Shown one piece after another: positions 53,855 to 63,972 of a stretch of 64,000 bases of DNA (the first letter of the stretch is position 1; every line of letters begins with the position of its first letter). The notes beneath the pieces were generated by a model. It worked only from the letters and a program-made list of their open reading frames with translations, did no database searches and was not told the origin of the DNA. The position numbers and the translations under genes are program-made. Source of the DNA: Psychrobacter proteolyticus (GTDB lineage Bacteria; Pseudomonadota; Gammaproteobacteria; Pseudomonadales; Moraxellaceae); NCBI RefSeq assembly GCF_003350005.1, contig NZ_QLKS01000001.1, forward strand, positions 539,946 to 603,945, in the 5' to 3' direction.

Positions 53855-54745
53855 TTATTTTGACAATTGCTGCTTGATCAATCCTAGCACCTGCGTTGAG
53901 ACAGACTCTGGATGCTCAAGTGGGAACATATGCCCTCCTTCGTGAGTCTCATAAGGAATGCCCAAGCGCGATTTTATCTGCTGCGGAAAGCGACGTTTCA
54001 AAAAGACACTGTCTTGACCAATGATTAAAGTCACAGGCACTTTGGGGCCACGATTCGGTGCCAGCCAATACCAAGATGGATTGGTACGGAACACAGCGAC
54101 TTCGCTGGCTTTAGGGATAGCCAATGTCACTTTGCCATCCGCACGCTCATGTAAGCCATGATCGATATATCCTTGAAAGCTACGCTCATCAAAATTCTTA
54201 AAAAAGCCTTTATGTCGCATTTTCTCATACGCGTCGTCTCGGCTATCCCACACATCACGGCGATGTTTGGACACGCCAGCTGGTGATAGTTTGTCCATCA
54301 GACGGTTATTCATAAACGGTAATCTGTCTGCTGTCTTTGCCAAATGCCACAACAAGCTGACCTTGCCATAAATCCAAGGCGGATCCATAAGTACTGCTTG
54401 TGCAAACAGTTCAGGCTGACGATACGTGGCCTGCAACGTACACATGGCCCCAAGCGAATGCCCCACTCCTACTACCTGTGCAACGCCATGCTTTTCACAG
54501 GCACTGTTTACACTATCAATAATTTGCTGCGTCAGACTGCGCCAATGATCATCTACTGGATAATCGGGCGTATCACCCAACATCGCAATATACTCAATCG
54601 TAAAAAATTCTGATAAACCTTCAAAAAACGGCTCATATACAGCGCTTGGCATTCCATTAGCATGAGCAAAATGCAGCACAGGTTTATTGGTTATTTTAGA
54701 GACAGGTAATGCAGCAAAGGACAGCAAATTTATTTCATCACTCAT
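53855..54745 (-). CDS. Alpha/beta hydrolase
   Basis: A 296-residue cytoplasmic hydrolase. The nucleophile elbow is GVGHSLGAMCTL, the N-terminal oxyanion region is HFAHANGMPSAVYEP, and the catalytic His is in THEGGHMFPLEHP near the C-terminus; LIIGQDSVFLKRRFP precedes it. HFAHANG is common in a poorly studied group of proteobacterial hydrolases. Substrate unknown. It is transcribed toward the CPBP gene (68-bp gap), perhaps as one unit. Confidence 0.82.
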   Translation of the reverse strand: MSDEINLLSFAALPVSKITNKPVLHFAHANGMPSAVYEPFFEGLSEFFTIEYIAMLGDTPDYPVDDHWRSLTQQIIDSVNSACEKHGVAQVVGVGHSLGAMCTLQATYRQPELFAQAVLMDPPWIYGKVSLLWHLAKTADRLPFMNNRLMDKLSPAGVSKHRRDVWDSRDDAYEKMRHKGFFKNFDERSFQGYIDHGLHERADGKVTLAIPKASEVAVFRTNPSWYWLAPNRGPKVPVTLIIGQDSVFLKRRFPQQIKSRLGIPYETHEGGHMFPLEHPESVSTQVLGLIKQQLSK

Positions 54746-54962
54746 GACAGAATCTCGTGGGATCGTTTATGTTATATATTATTTTTAATGATTGAACCTT
54801 GTACCATTATTAAAAAAACAGCATCAAAACTAGCTCCATCAAAACCAACAATGTTGATATAGAAAGTTTGACGCCTGTATTTGATGGTTATGGTTGTATA
54901 GCTATTCTAATCAGGCTATCACTCAGACCAAGGTATTTTATTTGGTACTACATACAATTTTA

Positions 54963-54990
54963 AGGCTGAGCACAATTATATGCTCAGCCT
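54963..54990 (-). terminator. Terminator-like hairpin after sppA
   Basis: AGGCTGAGCA (54963-54972) and TGCTCAGCCT (54981-54990) form a perfect 10-bp stem with an 8-nt loop, followed on the minus strand by TAAAATTG. It lies 38 bp past the sppA stop. Confidence 0.7.
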
Positions 54991-55027
54991 CAACAATCAT
55001 ACACATTATATCTAAAACATAAAACGC

Positions 55028-56080
55028 TTAACGCATCTGCCCAGTATTGCTTTCTTGTGGTAATACATCAAGACTAACGCTAGAGCCGATACCTGCACCT
55101 AATTTTACTGCAAAACGGTCCATAAACATTTGGAACGGATCGGTTGGGCTGTAGCTAATGATAGTATCAAGATCTAGTTGTTTACTTAGACTTGTGATAC
55201 TACCTGTTTTGTCTGCCAAACCTAACTCAATAGACTGCTCACCTGTCCAAAATAACCCTGAGAACAGTTTGTTTTGTTCAGGATTCTTCAGACGATCGCC
55301 GCGACCTTCTTTGACAGCGTTGATGAAATGCTTGTGCGTATTGGCAAGCACACCTTCAACATGTTTTTCTTCGTAATCAGTCAATGGGCGAGATAAGCTT
55401 AAGATATCTTTATACTCACCAGCCGTAATCGTACGATCTTTTACGCCAACCTTATCCATCAAGCCTTTAACGTTGTAGCTTGGCATAATGACACCGATAG
55501 AGCCGACCAAACTTGATGGATTGACATAAATCTCATCGGCGGCAGACGCAATATAATAAGCACCTGAAGCACCAATATCACCAATCACCGCATAAAGCTT
55601 TTTGTCTGGGTACTCTTGGCGTAGGTCCATCATAGTCTGCCAAATTTCATCAGACTGTACCGGTGAACCGCCAGGTGAGTTGATATCCAATGCTACTGCT
55701 TTTGCGTTACTGTTTGCAAAAGCATCTCTCAAGGCTTCATTGACATCATACGCATTCGCCACATCATCATTACTGATGACGCCTTGCAGCTCAACCACTG
55801 CCAAATGTGGATCACTAGTATCGACTGCGTCCATGCCTGTTGGCGCACTGCTGCAACCACGACCAAGAGTCAAAAATATCAATAAGATATAACCAAAGGT
55901 CAGTAGTTTAAAAAAGATACTCCAACGACGAGCGCGGCGCTGCTCAACCACACTCGCTAATAACGTGTTTTCCAGCACCTTCCATTCTTGTCCACTTGGC
56001 GGGCTTGGTTGCTGCAGTTGCGTTGGCTGATTTGCCGAGTTATCAGGACGTTTGTTAGGGTCTGGTGGCCAGTTGGGCAT
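55028..56080 (-). CDS. sppA: Signal peptide peptidase SppA, S49 family
   Basis: A membrane-anchored serine protease that degrades released signal peptides. The 350-residue (short) form has one N-terminal transmembrane segment at about 54-73 and a periplasmic domain. The Ser nucleophile is S172 in GDIGASGAYYIASAADE and the general base K224 in TITAGEYKDIL; SPGGSP forms the oxyanion strand. The first 50 residues are Pro/Gln-rich and cytoplasmic. ATG with AGGAAG upstream. It follows comEC on the same strand, with a 280-bp gap containing a short perfect hairpin (GATACTGT/ACAGTATC, 56161-56179). Confidence 0.92.
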   Translation of the reverse strand: MPNWPPDPNKRPDNSANQPTQLQQPSPPSGQEWKVLENTLLASVVEQRRARRWSIFFKLLTFGYILLIFLTLGRGCSSAPTGMDAVDTSDPHLAVVELQGVISNDDVANAYDVNEALRDAFANSNAKAVALDINSPGGSPVQSDEIWQTMMDLRQEYPDKKLYAVIGDIGASGAYYIASAADEIYVNPSSLVGSIGVIMPSYNVKGLMDKVGVKDRTITAGEYKDILSLSRPLTDYEEKHVEGVLANTHKHFINAVKEGRGDRLKNPEQNKLFSGLFWTGEQSIELGLADKTGSITSLSKQLDLDTIISYSPTDPFQMFMDRFAVKLGAGIGSSVSLDVLPQESNTGQMR

Positions 56081-56360
56081 ATAACTTCCTAAGTTAGAAA
56101 CAATCTAAAACAATGAAATGAGGTTGTCGAGAAATACGGTTAAAACAGTGGTATATACCTGATACTGTCTCACAGTATCTGTGAGCTGTGTTAATAGTCA
56201 GTCACCTATATTGATAGGCTGCTAAGTATGGTGGTATTTCGATAATGGTTCAATAGTATAACTGTGAAATATCACTATATTGTAACGCTGATAATATAAG
56301 CCTTATTTTTGGGGGTTAGTAGTTTCAACATTGGGAATACTATCAATGTTATTTAGCGAT

Positions 56361-59252
56361 TTAGTTGTTTAGCGATAATGCCGCGTCTAAAGGCTTATTA
56401 TCATAGGTTATAACTTCATCGATTCTCTGATAATTTATGACATCAGCTGTAATCTGCGAGGCACTATGACCAAGCCACCTTCTATTTTTGAATAGCATGT
56501 CATCATTAAGCATGTCAGCTGTACATAGTAATGACCACATTTGCCAAGCGCGTTGATGGGTATCAGCATTTAGAATCAAACGCGACTGGGAAGACGCTGA
56601 CTGCTTGCTAGTTAACTGACTGGTAGCTATTTGCGCATGAGAGTTAACAGGTAATGAGTTGAGTGGATCTGCTGCATTGTATCTTAGAACGCGTATAGGC
56701 AGGTTGGTATCAAGAGCAATCGTACAATCCCAAACGCTAGTATCACCTATCTCGGCCCAACCAGTGATGGCTTGTACTGACAACTCATCGTTGGCCGACT
56801 CCCATATTTTGCCTTGCTCACAACGCTGGGTACTAAGAGTGGGCGTATCTTCAGATTGCCTGATTGTTTTATAGGCTTGCTGAAATGTAGACCAGCGATC
56901 AGATCGCCCTGCTTGCCAATATTGGCTGATAGGTAAACGGTCATTTAATTGCGCAACGGTCATCGGTAGTAATTCAGAATTTTTAGTATTAGCAGTATTC
57001 TTATTGCCAGGAGTTAACGTATCAGTCAGGCCAATACTGCTGCTTTGTACGACAATACTCTCTAACTTATCGACAGATAAACTGCCCAATTGCTGCTTTA
57101 AATTTTCAGATAATTTATCTGCTGTCAGGCTGCTTGGCATCGTTCGTGTAGAGGCTGGTCTATGATCAGCTAAGAACAACCAATTGGTACTGTCTTCATT
57201 GACAGTAGGATATTGTAGCAATGCTGCCGTTATATACGAATCACCTGTTGGTAAAATATATAGTGTCGGTACCGTGATGAATGACTGCTGATTGGCATAC
57301 ACCGTCATCATCAGTAACGTTAATGGTGGCAACGTCAACCAACGACTGAGCAAACCTCGTTGCAACAGCCAAGGCAATGCGCTTAGCAAAGCCATCGATA
57401 GTATTGCTATATTAACTGGTGTATAGAGCCACGCATCCGAGAGCGCTGGCAATGACGTGAGCCAACTCATCAGATCGTGTAGATGACCGACTATCGTACT
57501 AATAACCATCCAAAGAATATCAGCGATACTCGGCACTAAAAGGTAACACAGCCCGGCTAATAGATTGAGTGGTACAATTACCCAACCAAATAGTCCAATG
57601 GCAAATAAATTAATAAAAAGACCCCATAACGACGCCTTACCAAATAAAAGCAACGTCACGGGTAATAAAGTAAGAAACAGCCAAAACTGTAGTTTAAATA
57701 CATGCTTAAACACTTGCCAAACATGGCTAGATAGTGCGTTGCTGATACGAGTACGCTGTTTATCATCGTATAAAGTCGTAGCAGTAGTCTGGTGCTCATA
57801 CGACGTATCGTCATACTTGAGCAATAACGCCACTGCGATAAAAGACAGCCAATACCCTGCCTGCCATAATACGTAAGGGTCATGCCAGGCCATCAATACA
57901 GCCAGCGCTAATAGCACGTGCATCGTACTGATAGGAAGTAATGTTAATCTGACGAATCCAATCGCTAATAACATCCAAGCCGTACGGGCAGCAGGCACGT
58001 CAAAACCAGTAAATAGCGCATAAATAAAAGCAGCACCAATCATTACCCACCAGCGCACTTGCCAACGCGGTATGCGACGATAAATAGCCGAACAATTACG
58101 ATCAAACAGCAGTACGGCTATACCTGCTAGCACAATAGCTAAAAACAGTACGTGCGTACCTGAAATAGCAAGCAGATGTGAAATGCCCGCCAGTTGATAT
58201 AAGTCCTTAGTATCACGATTAATCAAGCTACGATCACCCGTAAGCAGACTTAATGTGACGGCTTTTGCTTGTTGCTCTGCTGTCGTTTGTGCTGACCAGT
58301 CTTGATAGAAATGCTGTCGTAATCGCCAACGCCCTTGATCGATACGGGTACGAAAGCGCTGAAGATACGAGTCAGAATCTAGCGACTGCTTGGAATATTT
58401 TCCATCATTGATTTCGTTATTGTTTACCAATGTAGGACTAACGGCCAAAATATTTGCAACGCCATCAATATGCCGACCTCGTAACCAGCGATAACTGTCA
58501 AAACCAGTAGGGTTATTAACTGCTTGCTCAGAAGTAGCCAACGGCGCCAGTGCTAGGCTCATAAATATTTCATCACCGGGCTGCAAATCGTTTAAGGATG
58601 AAAGTTGATTATCATTTGCAGACTTTCTTGGATAAGCGTTAAGTAAGATGCGGTGTTCGCTGACTTTGATATTAACTTCGTTGGAATTAACATCGTAATT
58701 ATTGCTTAGGCTATTTTTATTAACATTTAAGTAGTCGGATGTTTTAGCTGCTAATTCTGTCGGTGTCAGCTCAGCGACTAATGGAGTGATATCCGTTATC
58801 ACTGCTACTTGGCGATAACCGCTGTCTGTAGTGACATTATAAACACTGTCGCTCAACCCTTCGATACGCACGAGCGCTTGTACTCGTATTGGAGCAGTTA
58901 TTTCAGTGTTTTCTGCTTGTTGATGAATAACCAAAGCTTGCAGTGCACTGCCAATCACTAAAGCAGTCGCTAGCAGAGCTAAGACTAAGTATCTAATAAT
59001 TCGCAAAGGAAAATTAGTATGACGATATATACTGTTCGAGGTATTTTTATTAACGTTGTGACGATCTATCGAAGGTATGTTGAATTGAGCAGACACAAGT
59101 AGAATCGTGGCAAATATAATAAGCGCCAAAGACAGGTTGGAGGTGCCAACTATATCTAGCAAGGACAAGTCAGCTGGCAACACCACATCGTCTGCGACTG
59201 CCAAAACACCCATCATAAGTATAATTATTAGGCTACCAATCAACCAGTACAC
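56361..59252 (-). CDS. comEC: ComEC/Rec2-family DNA uptake channel
   Basis: ComEC is the inner-membrane channel for single-stranded DNA during natural transformation. The 963-residue protein has an N-terminal soluble OB-type region (DUF4131). This is followed by the polytopic competence domain with the signature LAGISHLLAISGTHVLFLAI, then a C-terminal region where the metallo-beta-lactamase-like domain is expected; I see no clear HxHxDH motif there, so that domain looks degenerate. I use the GTG at 59252, with AAGGAG at 5 nt; the GTG at 59258 lies too close to the same site. Other competence genes are not in the window. Confidence 0.88.
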   Translation of the reverse strand: MYWLIGSLIIILMMGVLAVADDVVLPADLSLLDIVGTSNLSLALIIFATILLVSAQFNIPSIDRHNVNKNTSNSIYRHTNFPLRIIRYLVLALLATALVIGSALQALVIHQQAENTEITAPIRVQALVRIEGLSDSVYNVTTDSGYRQVAVITDITPLVAELTPTELAAKTSDYLNVNKNSLSNNYDVNSNEVNIKVSEHRILLNAYPRKSANDNQLSSLNDLQPGDEIFMSLALAPLATSEQAVNNPTGFDSYRWLRGRHIDGVANILAVSPTLVNNNEINDGKYSKQSLDSDSYLQRFRTRIDQGRWRLRQHFYQDWSAQTTAEQQAKAVTLSLLTGDRSLINRDTKDLYQLAGISHLLAISGTHVLFLAIVLAGIAVLLFDRNCSAIYRRIPRWQVRWWVMIGAAFIYALFTGFDVPAARTAWMLLAIGFVRLTLLPISTMHVLLALAVLMAWHDPYVLWQAGYWLSFIAVALLLKYDDTSYEHQTTATTLYDDKQRTRISNALSSHVWQVFKHVFKLQFWLFLTLLPVTLLLFGKASLWGLFINLFAIGLFGWVIVPLNLLAGLCYLLVPSIADILWMVISTIVGHLHDLMSWLTSLPALSDAWLYTPVNIAILSMALLSALPWLLQRGLLSRWLTLPPLTLLMMTVYANQQSFITVPTLYILPTGDSYITAALLQYPTVNEDSTNWLFLADHRPASTRTMPSSLTADKLSENLKQQLGSLSVDKLESIVVQSSSIGLTDTLTPGNKNTANTKNSELLPMTVAQLNDRLPISQYWQAGRSDRWSTFQQAYKTIRQSEDTPTLSTQRCEQGKIWESANDELSVQAITGWAEIGDTSVWDCTIALDTNLPIRVLRYNAADPLNSLPVNSHAQIATSQLTSKQSASSQSRLILNADTHQRAWQMWSLLCTADMLNDDMLFKNRRWLGHSASQITADVINYQRIDEVITYDNKPLDAALSLNN

Positions 59253-59497
59253 CAGCACTCCTTGCTTGATGACTTAAATATTATTCGGCCAAATATGGTT
59301 ACTTACTATAGCAAATGACACGTGATGCAATAGCATTTATATTTATATTACCCTATACTGAGGCAACGTATTAGGTGGTAGCTATCTGACACTACCATTC
59401 TGTGTGCTCTAATCTTTACCCTACTCACAATATATTACTTTATACCAGCTTCTCAATACCATTGAGTAGACTGTAGTTAATGATTAAAGGCGATCCT

Positions 59498-60073
59498 GTG
59501 CCCCAAAAACGTCTAAAAGACCTACTTCCTACACCAGAGAAAATCTTAGAGAGTCGCACTTTAAAGCTGTTTGCACCTCACTTAGCTGATCCAAGGCTAT
59601 GGCATTTCAATCGACACAGCCTAAATAAGGCCGTCTATATCGGTGTACTAAGTGCATTTTTTCCGCTGCCAGGACAGATGTTACTGGCACTTATTGGCTC
59701 GCTTATTTTTCGTGCCAATGTTCCTATGGCGCTTGGTTTGACATGGATTACCAACCCAGTCACTAGCTTGCCCATCTTTTATGCTGGATACTATATCGGT
59801 GCCAAGATTATTGATGCACCTGTGATTAGCTTGCGTTTTATCGGTAGAATGATTGCTGATTTTAGCTTATGGGCGTTATCAAACGGTGCCAATCCATTTA
59901 TTACGTATCGCGGCACCGTATCGCTCGCGGCGTTTTGTATAGGACTAACAATTTTGGCGGTAGTGACTAGCATCGTTTGCGGATTAGCATTCAAGGCTAT
60001 CTGGCGCTATAAAACAGTCTCAAGCTGGCAGAAACGTCAGCAAAAACCTTCTGATAAATCTGATAAGCGATAA
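59498..60073 (+). CDS. DUF2062 membrane protein
   Basis: A 191-residue protein with DUF2062 (about residues 5-160) and three hydrophobic segments, including VYIGVLSAFFPLPGQMLLA and WITNPVTSLPIFYAGYYIG, where the LPGQ and TNP motifs are family marks. Function unknown. The GTG at 59498 gives the family's usual MP-K-R start and has AAAGG 7 nt upstream; the ATG at 59480 would add six residues. The C-terminus ends in a short Ser-Asp-Lys repeat (60050-60067). Confidence 0.85.
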   Translation: MPQKRLKDLLPTPEKILESRTLKLFAPHLADPRLWHFNRHSLNKAVYIGVLSAFFPLPGQMLLALIGSLIFRANVPMALGLTWITNPVTSLPIFYAGYYIGAKIIDAPVISLRFIGRMIADFSLWALSNGANPFITYRGTVSLAAFCIGLTILAVVTSIVCGLAFKAIWRYKTVSSWQKRQQKPSDKSDKR

Positions 60074-60134
60074 GTAATCTAACTTTATTACACGGCTATA
60101 ATGCTTACGCCCTAGCTAAGTAAGCTAGCAGAGT

Positions 60135-60440
60135 TTATTCTTCTTTACTGTTCTCTATAGCATTTAGGACTTTGTCAGTGAAACTACTATCCATCGGTAC
60201 AATCTCAATGACTTCATCATTTTTGCAGAGCGTATAACGTTTACCTGTCGCGCTATCTTGGACTTTTAGGTCGTAATCAACCCCAGCCAAAGTAATAGCG
60301 TCAAATACTGGCCTTAGTAAATCTTTTTGTGCCCGGCTATCAATACTATCGAACAGTGTCTGATCGATATAGGGGTTTAACGGCTCGTCACCTTCTTCGG
60401 CACTACCAAAAGCAGCGATTGGATTGTCATCTGTATTCAT
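60135..60440 (-). CDS. Conserved hypothetical protein
   Basis: A 101-residue acidic protein with no signal peptide or membrane segment. The central part (GVDYDLKVQDSATGKRYTLC) looks like a small beta-rich domain. I do not recognise the family. ATG with AGGA 12 nt upstream. It lies downstream of lolD on the same strand, 169 bp away, and converges with the DUF2062 gene. The frame is clean and codon use matches its neighbours. Confidence 0.65.
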   Translation of the reverse strand: MNTDDNPIAAFGSAEEGDEPLNPYIDQTLFDSIDSRAQKDLLRPVFDAITLAGVDYDLKVQDSATGKRYTLCKNDEVIEIVPMDSSFTDKVLNAIENSKEE

Positions 60441-60609
60441 TATACGTGTTCCTATAAAATGGACATGGCGGCTAATTGATAGCCGCCTCTATATCTGTTG
60501 CTATGGAATATTTGCTTAATCATACAACAATACATTTCATCAGAAAAGACATCATAAGCGCTAATAAACAGCCTCTATGTCAGCCTTATATTCTTTGTAC
60601 AAAAAAGCG

Positions 60610-61290
60610 TTAATACTGTTCCCAATGTCCATTGCGTAGCAACAACTGACGGTCAGCAAGCGCTGCCAAGTTGCGATCATGCGTCACCATAAGTAGCGCC
60701 GTTTGCATGGTGCTTTGTAGCTCTGACAGCAAGCCAAAAACGCTCTGTGCGTTGTCATAATCCAAGTTACCTGTTGGCTCATCCGCCAAAATAAGCGATG
60801 GCTTGGTAACCAGTGCGCGTGCAATCGCTACACGTTGACGCTCGCCACCTGATAGCTCGCCTGGTCTATGCATTAAGCGATGCTCAAGACCAACATTTTC
60901 CAAAATTTCAACTGCTTGCTTACGAGCATCGGTCGTTGATACTTCTGGACGCAACAGTAACGGCATGGCTACATTTTCAATTGCTGTAAATTCTGCCAAC
61001 AGGTGGTGAAACTGATAAATAAAGCCCAAATGCTTGTTGCGCATTGCACCGCGCTCAGTTTCATTCATGTTATTTAATAACTGACCATGCAACCAAACCT
61101 CACCACTGGTTGGCGTATCTAGGCCACCAAGCAAATGTAGCAGCGTACTTTTACCTGAACCACTGGTTCCAACAATAGCGATACGCTCACCCGCATGAAC
61201 AGTCAGATCAAGACCAGTCAATACTTGTGTACTGACCGCACCTTCATCATATATCTTATTGATATTGGTCGCCTCTAAAATGGCAGACAT
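60610..61290 (-). CDS. lolD: Lipoprotein-releasing ABC transporter ATPase LolD
   Basis: The ATPase of the LolCDE complex that extracts outer-membrane lipoproteins from the inner membrane and passes them to LolA. 226 residues: Walker [11 protein letters not shown]-loop [20 protein letters not shown], the signature [15 protein letters not shown], Walker [14 protein letters not shown], and the H-loop [19 protein letters not shown] with the paired histidines is diagnostic for LolD. ATG with AAAGGAAG upstream. It is directly downstream of the permease gene (45-bp gap). Confidence 0.95.
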   Translation of the reverse strand: MSAILEATNINKIYDEGAVSTQVLTGLDLTVHAGERIAIVGTSGSGKSTLLHLLGGLDTPTSGEVWLHGQLLNNMNETERGAMRNKHLGFIYQFHHLLAEFTAIENVAMPLLLRPEVSTTDARKQAVEILENVGLEHRLMHRPGELSGGERQRVAIARALVTKPSLILADEPTGNLDYDNAQSVFGLLSELQSTMQTALLMVTHDRNLAALADRQLLLRNGHWEQY

Positions 61291-61335
61291 AGCGCTTCCT
61301 TTATTTTATTTATTTCGATATTTAGGCGTTTGGAA

Positions 61336-62571
61336 TTACTCATAGCGTAGCGTTTGAGCAGGCTGAATCTTAGCTGCTCGGCGTGCTGGGTAAATCGTAG
61401 CCAAAAAGCTCAGTATAAACGATGCACCTGTGATTAATACCACGTCTAACAAACGCAACTGCGATGGCAAGTAATTGACAAAATACGCATCAAATAAGTT
61501 CAGACCAAAGGCTTGATTAATAAAGCCTAAAATGTCACTGACTGTGAGTGCAAATATTACACCCAGTATCGTACCAGCAACGGTACCAATTACACCAATG
61601 ACTACACCTTGAACCATAAAGACTTGGGTGATCAAACGAGGAGAGGCACCAAAGGTTTTTAGGATTGCGATATCTGCTTTTTTATCGGTCACTAGCATGA
61701 CCAGACTTGAGACAATGTTGAAAGCGGCAACTAAGATAATCAAAAATAGCAATAGGCCGACCATGGCTTTCTCCATTTGAATTGCTCCAAACAGATTGCC
61801 ATGAGTCTGTGTCCAGTCATTTGGATATAGCTTCTCAGGTGCGATAGCAGCCGCTTTTTCCGCAGCTATCGGCGCCGTAAAGATATCGTTAAGCTTCATG
61901 CGTACGCCTTGCGCGCCTTCTGGTAAACGCAGTAATTTTGCCGCATCACCCATCGGGATAAAAGCCATGAGACTGTCGACCTCTGGGCTGATCGTAAAGA
62001 TGCCTGTCAGAGTAAAACGCTTAAATCGCGGTATCACGCCTGCTGGTGATGGTGATGCTTCTGGCAACACCAAAGTCACTTTGTCCCCTATCTGCAAGCC
62101 TAAGGACTGTACCATCTCCTCGCCTAACACAATGCTAAAGTCACCGCTTTGCAAGGTGTCAATACTACCTTCAATCATATGCTCATTGATAATGGAGACG
62201 TTTTTTTCGTATTCAGGCTCGACGCCTGTCACCATAATACCTGCGACCTGACCGTTTGATGTCAGCATTCCTTGCAGTTGAATGAATGGTGCCACAGCTG
62301 CTACTTCTGGGTCTTCTTTGATTTTATCGGCTAGCTGTTCCCAGTCGCCAATAATTTCTGATGAAACCACAGTAGCCTGCGGTACCATCCCCAAAATACG
62401 GGTTTTCAGTTCACGGTCAAAGCCGTTCATCACTGATAGCACCGTAATCAATACGGCAACCCCAAGCGTCAGACCAATCATCGAGATGAGTGATATAAAG
62501 GAGATAAAGCCATTACTACGTTCTGCTCGGGTATATCGTAAGCCGATAAATAACGCTAAAGGACGAAACAT
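61336..62571 (-). CDS. Lipoprotein-releasing ABC transporter permease, LolC/LolE family
   Basis: A 411-residue permease with the FtsX/MacB_PCD architecture: TM1 at about 20-45 (SLISMIGLTLGVAVLITVLS), a large periplasmic domain, and three C-terminal transmembrane segments (about 265-395). PLALFIGLRYTRAERSNGFISF is typical of the LolC/LolE N-terminus. Start at ATG 62571; a TTG at 62577 is not needed. Only one permease gene is present beside lolD, so the complex may use a LolF-like homodimer or a second permease encoded elsewhere. Confidence 0.92.
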   Translation of the reverse strand: MFRPLALFIGLRYTRAERSNGFISFISLISMIGLTLGVAVLITVLSVMNGFDRELKTRILGMVPQATVVSSEIIGDWEQLADKIKEDPEVAAVAPFIQLQGMLTSNGQVAGIMVTGVEPEYEKNVSIINEHMIEGSIDTLQSGDFSIVLGEEMVQSLGLQIGDKVTLVLPEASPSPAGVIPRFKRFTLTGIFTISPEVDSLMAFIPMGDAAKLLRLPEGAQGVRMKLNDIFTAPIAAEKAAAIAPEKLYPNDWTQTHGNLFGAIQMEKAMVGLLLFLIILVAAFNIVSSLVMLVTDKKADIAILKTFGASPRLITQVFMVQGVVIGVIGTVAGTILGVIFALTVSDILGFINQAFGLNLFDAYFVNYLPSQLRLLDVVLITGASFILSFLATIYPARRAAKIQPAQTLRYE

Positions 62572-63015
62572 ATTCAAACTCTTTATCTTATCTACGTGCG
62601 ACTTTATATAGGTGGCATAACGAGCAGTAGTAAATGCATCATACAGCTGCTACTACTCACATATAAATCAAACACAAAAACAGGGTGTCAGACGAGCCAA
62701 TAACAGCTGTCAAAAGGGAGCTAGTTTGACACAAACTAGCTTATATGTGCCAGTCATTAGCAACAACTGAGAGTATTTTTTACCAAAAAACTGAGTTTTG
62801 TTATTATTTTTTATAGGGGGCTTGCTATTAGCTGTACCAATACCTATATATTATAGGCTAAAGACAATTGTCATTAACCCCTCATTGAGGTTTACTCGCT
62901 ATTTACTGATAATATCGCTGACCATCATAAATCAATCATTTAAAATGTTGGATGGTACATAGGCAAACACAGTATTAGATACCAACCTCACGCTGACTTA
63001 ATTTTGAGTATTTTC
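62572..63015. other. Divergent spacer between the lolC/E gene and an unknown gene
   Basis: A 444-bp AT-rich region with a perfect 10-bp hairpin AGCTAGTTTG/CAAACTAGCT (62719-62741, 3-nt loop). It has no T run. Promoters for both genes probably lie here; I cannot single one out. Confidence 0.5.
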
Positions 63016-63972
63016 ATGACCATAAATTATCAATACAAAAACATTCAATCTCCTACCAAGATCACGTTGACCGATGAACAGTCTGCAGGTCACGCCGATC
63101 ACTGGCGTATTCTGACCGATGATATGAGTCATGATGTGCCTGAATGGCTACAAAAAATGATCGAAGTCGCAGCGATGCCTAAAGGCCTGAACAACAACGT
63201 TAGTGCAAAAGACAGCTGCCTGCTTCTATCAGAAGATCAGCCATGCCATATTAATCAAGTGCTCGCGATGAAGGATGGTAAGCCAGAATGCTTTATCAAT
63301 GCTTATCCTTGTGTCGATAGTCCTTATGGATTGAACTGTAAAATTGAGCGTGTCATCGCCAATGACAACTCGCACGATGCAGTGTTGCGCTTACGTACTG
63401 CTGATGGCAGCATTATTTATGCATTTGATCAACTCTATACGACCAACCGTCACCTATATCAGCGCGACACCTCTTACTATGTGAACTTTAGTGCTTGGGC
63501 GCACGAAATTAAGCTAAGCGAGCAAAACGAAGTCATCATGGTCGAAGACCAAGAGTCTATCCGCTATCATCGTGCCTTTAACGATATCGTGGCGGCACAT
63601 GACGGAAAAATCCCTGATGACCTACAAGAGCAAATCAGTGAATGGAAGCCTGAAACCAAAGAACAAATGGCACCCGTCGAGATTAACTTGGGTCATATGT
63701 GCGCTTACTTGTTCGGTGATACGCTAGGACAAGAAGACGAAGCTTGGTGTCAGGGTCAAGTACTTGGCAAGCAAGAAACCGTATTTAATGGTAAATCTAT
63801 TATATTGTTTGATGTGGTGACATTACGTGAGCAGGATGCAGATCCTTTTGTAGTGCGTGTCGGTGCGCTTAATACTGCTGAGACTAATAGCATTAAAGTA
63901 CATGACTACGTCCAAGCAAACGTATGGCTACAAGCAGCGATATACAAAGAAAACCAATCAAAAGCTAGCTAA
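63016..63972 (+). CDS. Hypothetical protein, 318 residues
   Basis: A soluble, acidic protein without signal peptide or membrane segment. I do not recognise a family. The N-terminal half has CFINAYPCVDSPYGLNCKIE with several cysteines; the middle (ADGSIIYAFDQLYTTNRH) and the C-terminal part (GKSIILFDVVTLREQDADPF) look like beta-rich domains. ATG 63016 is chosen over the in-frame TTG at 63004. The stop falls 28 bases before the window end. Clean frame and neighbour-like codon use make it a real gene. Confidence 0.7.
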   Translation: MTINYQYKNIQSPTKITLTDEQSAGHADHWRILTDDMSHDVPEWLQKMIEVAAMPKGLNNNVSAKDSCLLLSEDQPCHINQVLAMKDGKPECFINAYPCVDSPYGLNCKIERVIANDNSHDAVLRLRTADGSIIYAFDQLYTTNRHLYQRDTSYYVNFSAWAHEIKLSEQNEVIMVEDQESIRYHRAFNDIVAAHDGKIPDDLQEQISEWKPETKEQMAPVEINLGHMCAYLFGDTLGQEDEAWCQGQVLGKQETVFNGKSIILFDVVTLREQDADPFVVRVGALNTAETNSIKVHDYVQANVWLQAAIYKENQSKAS

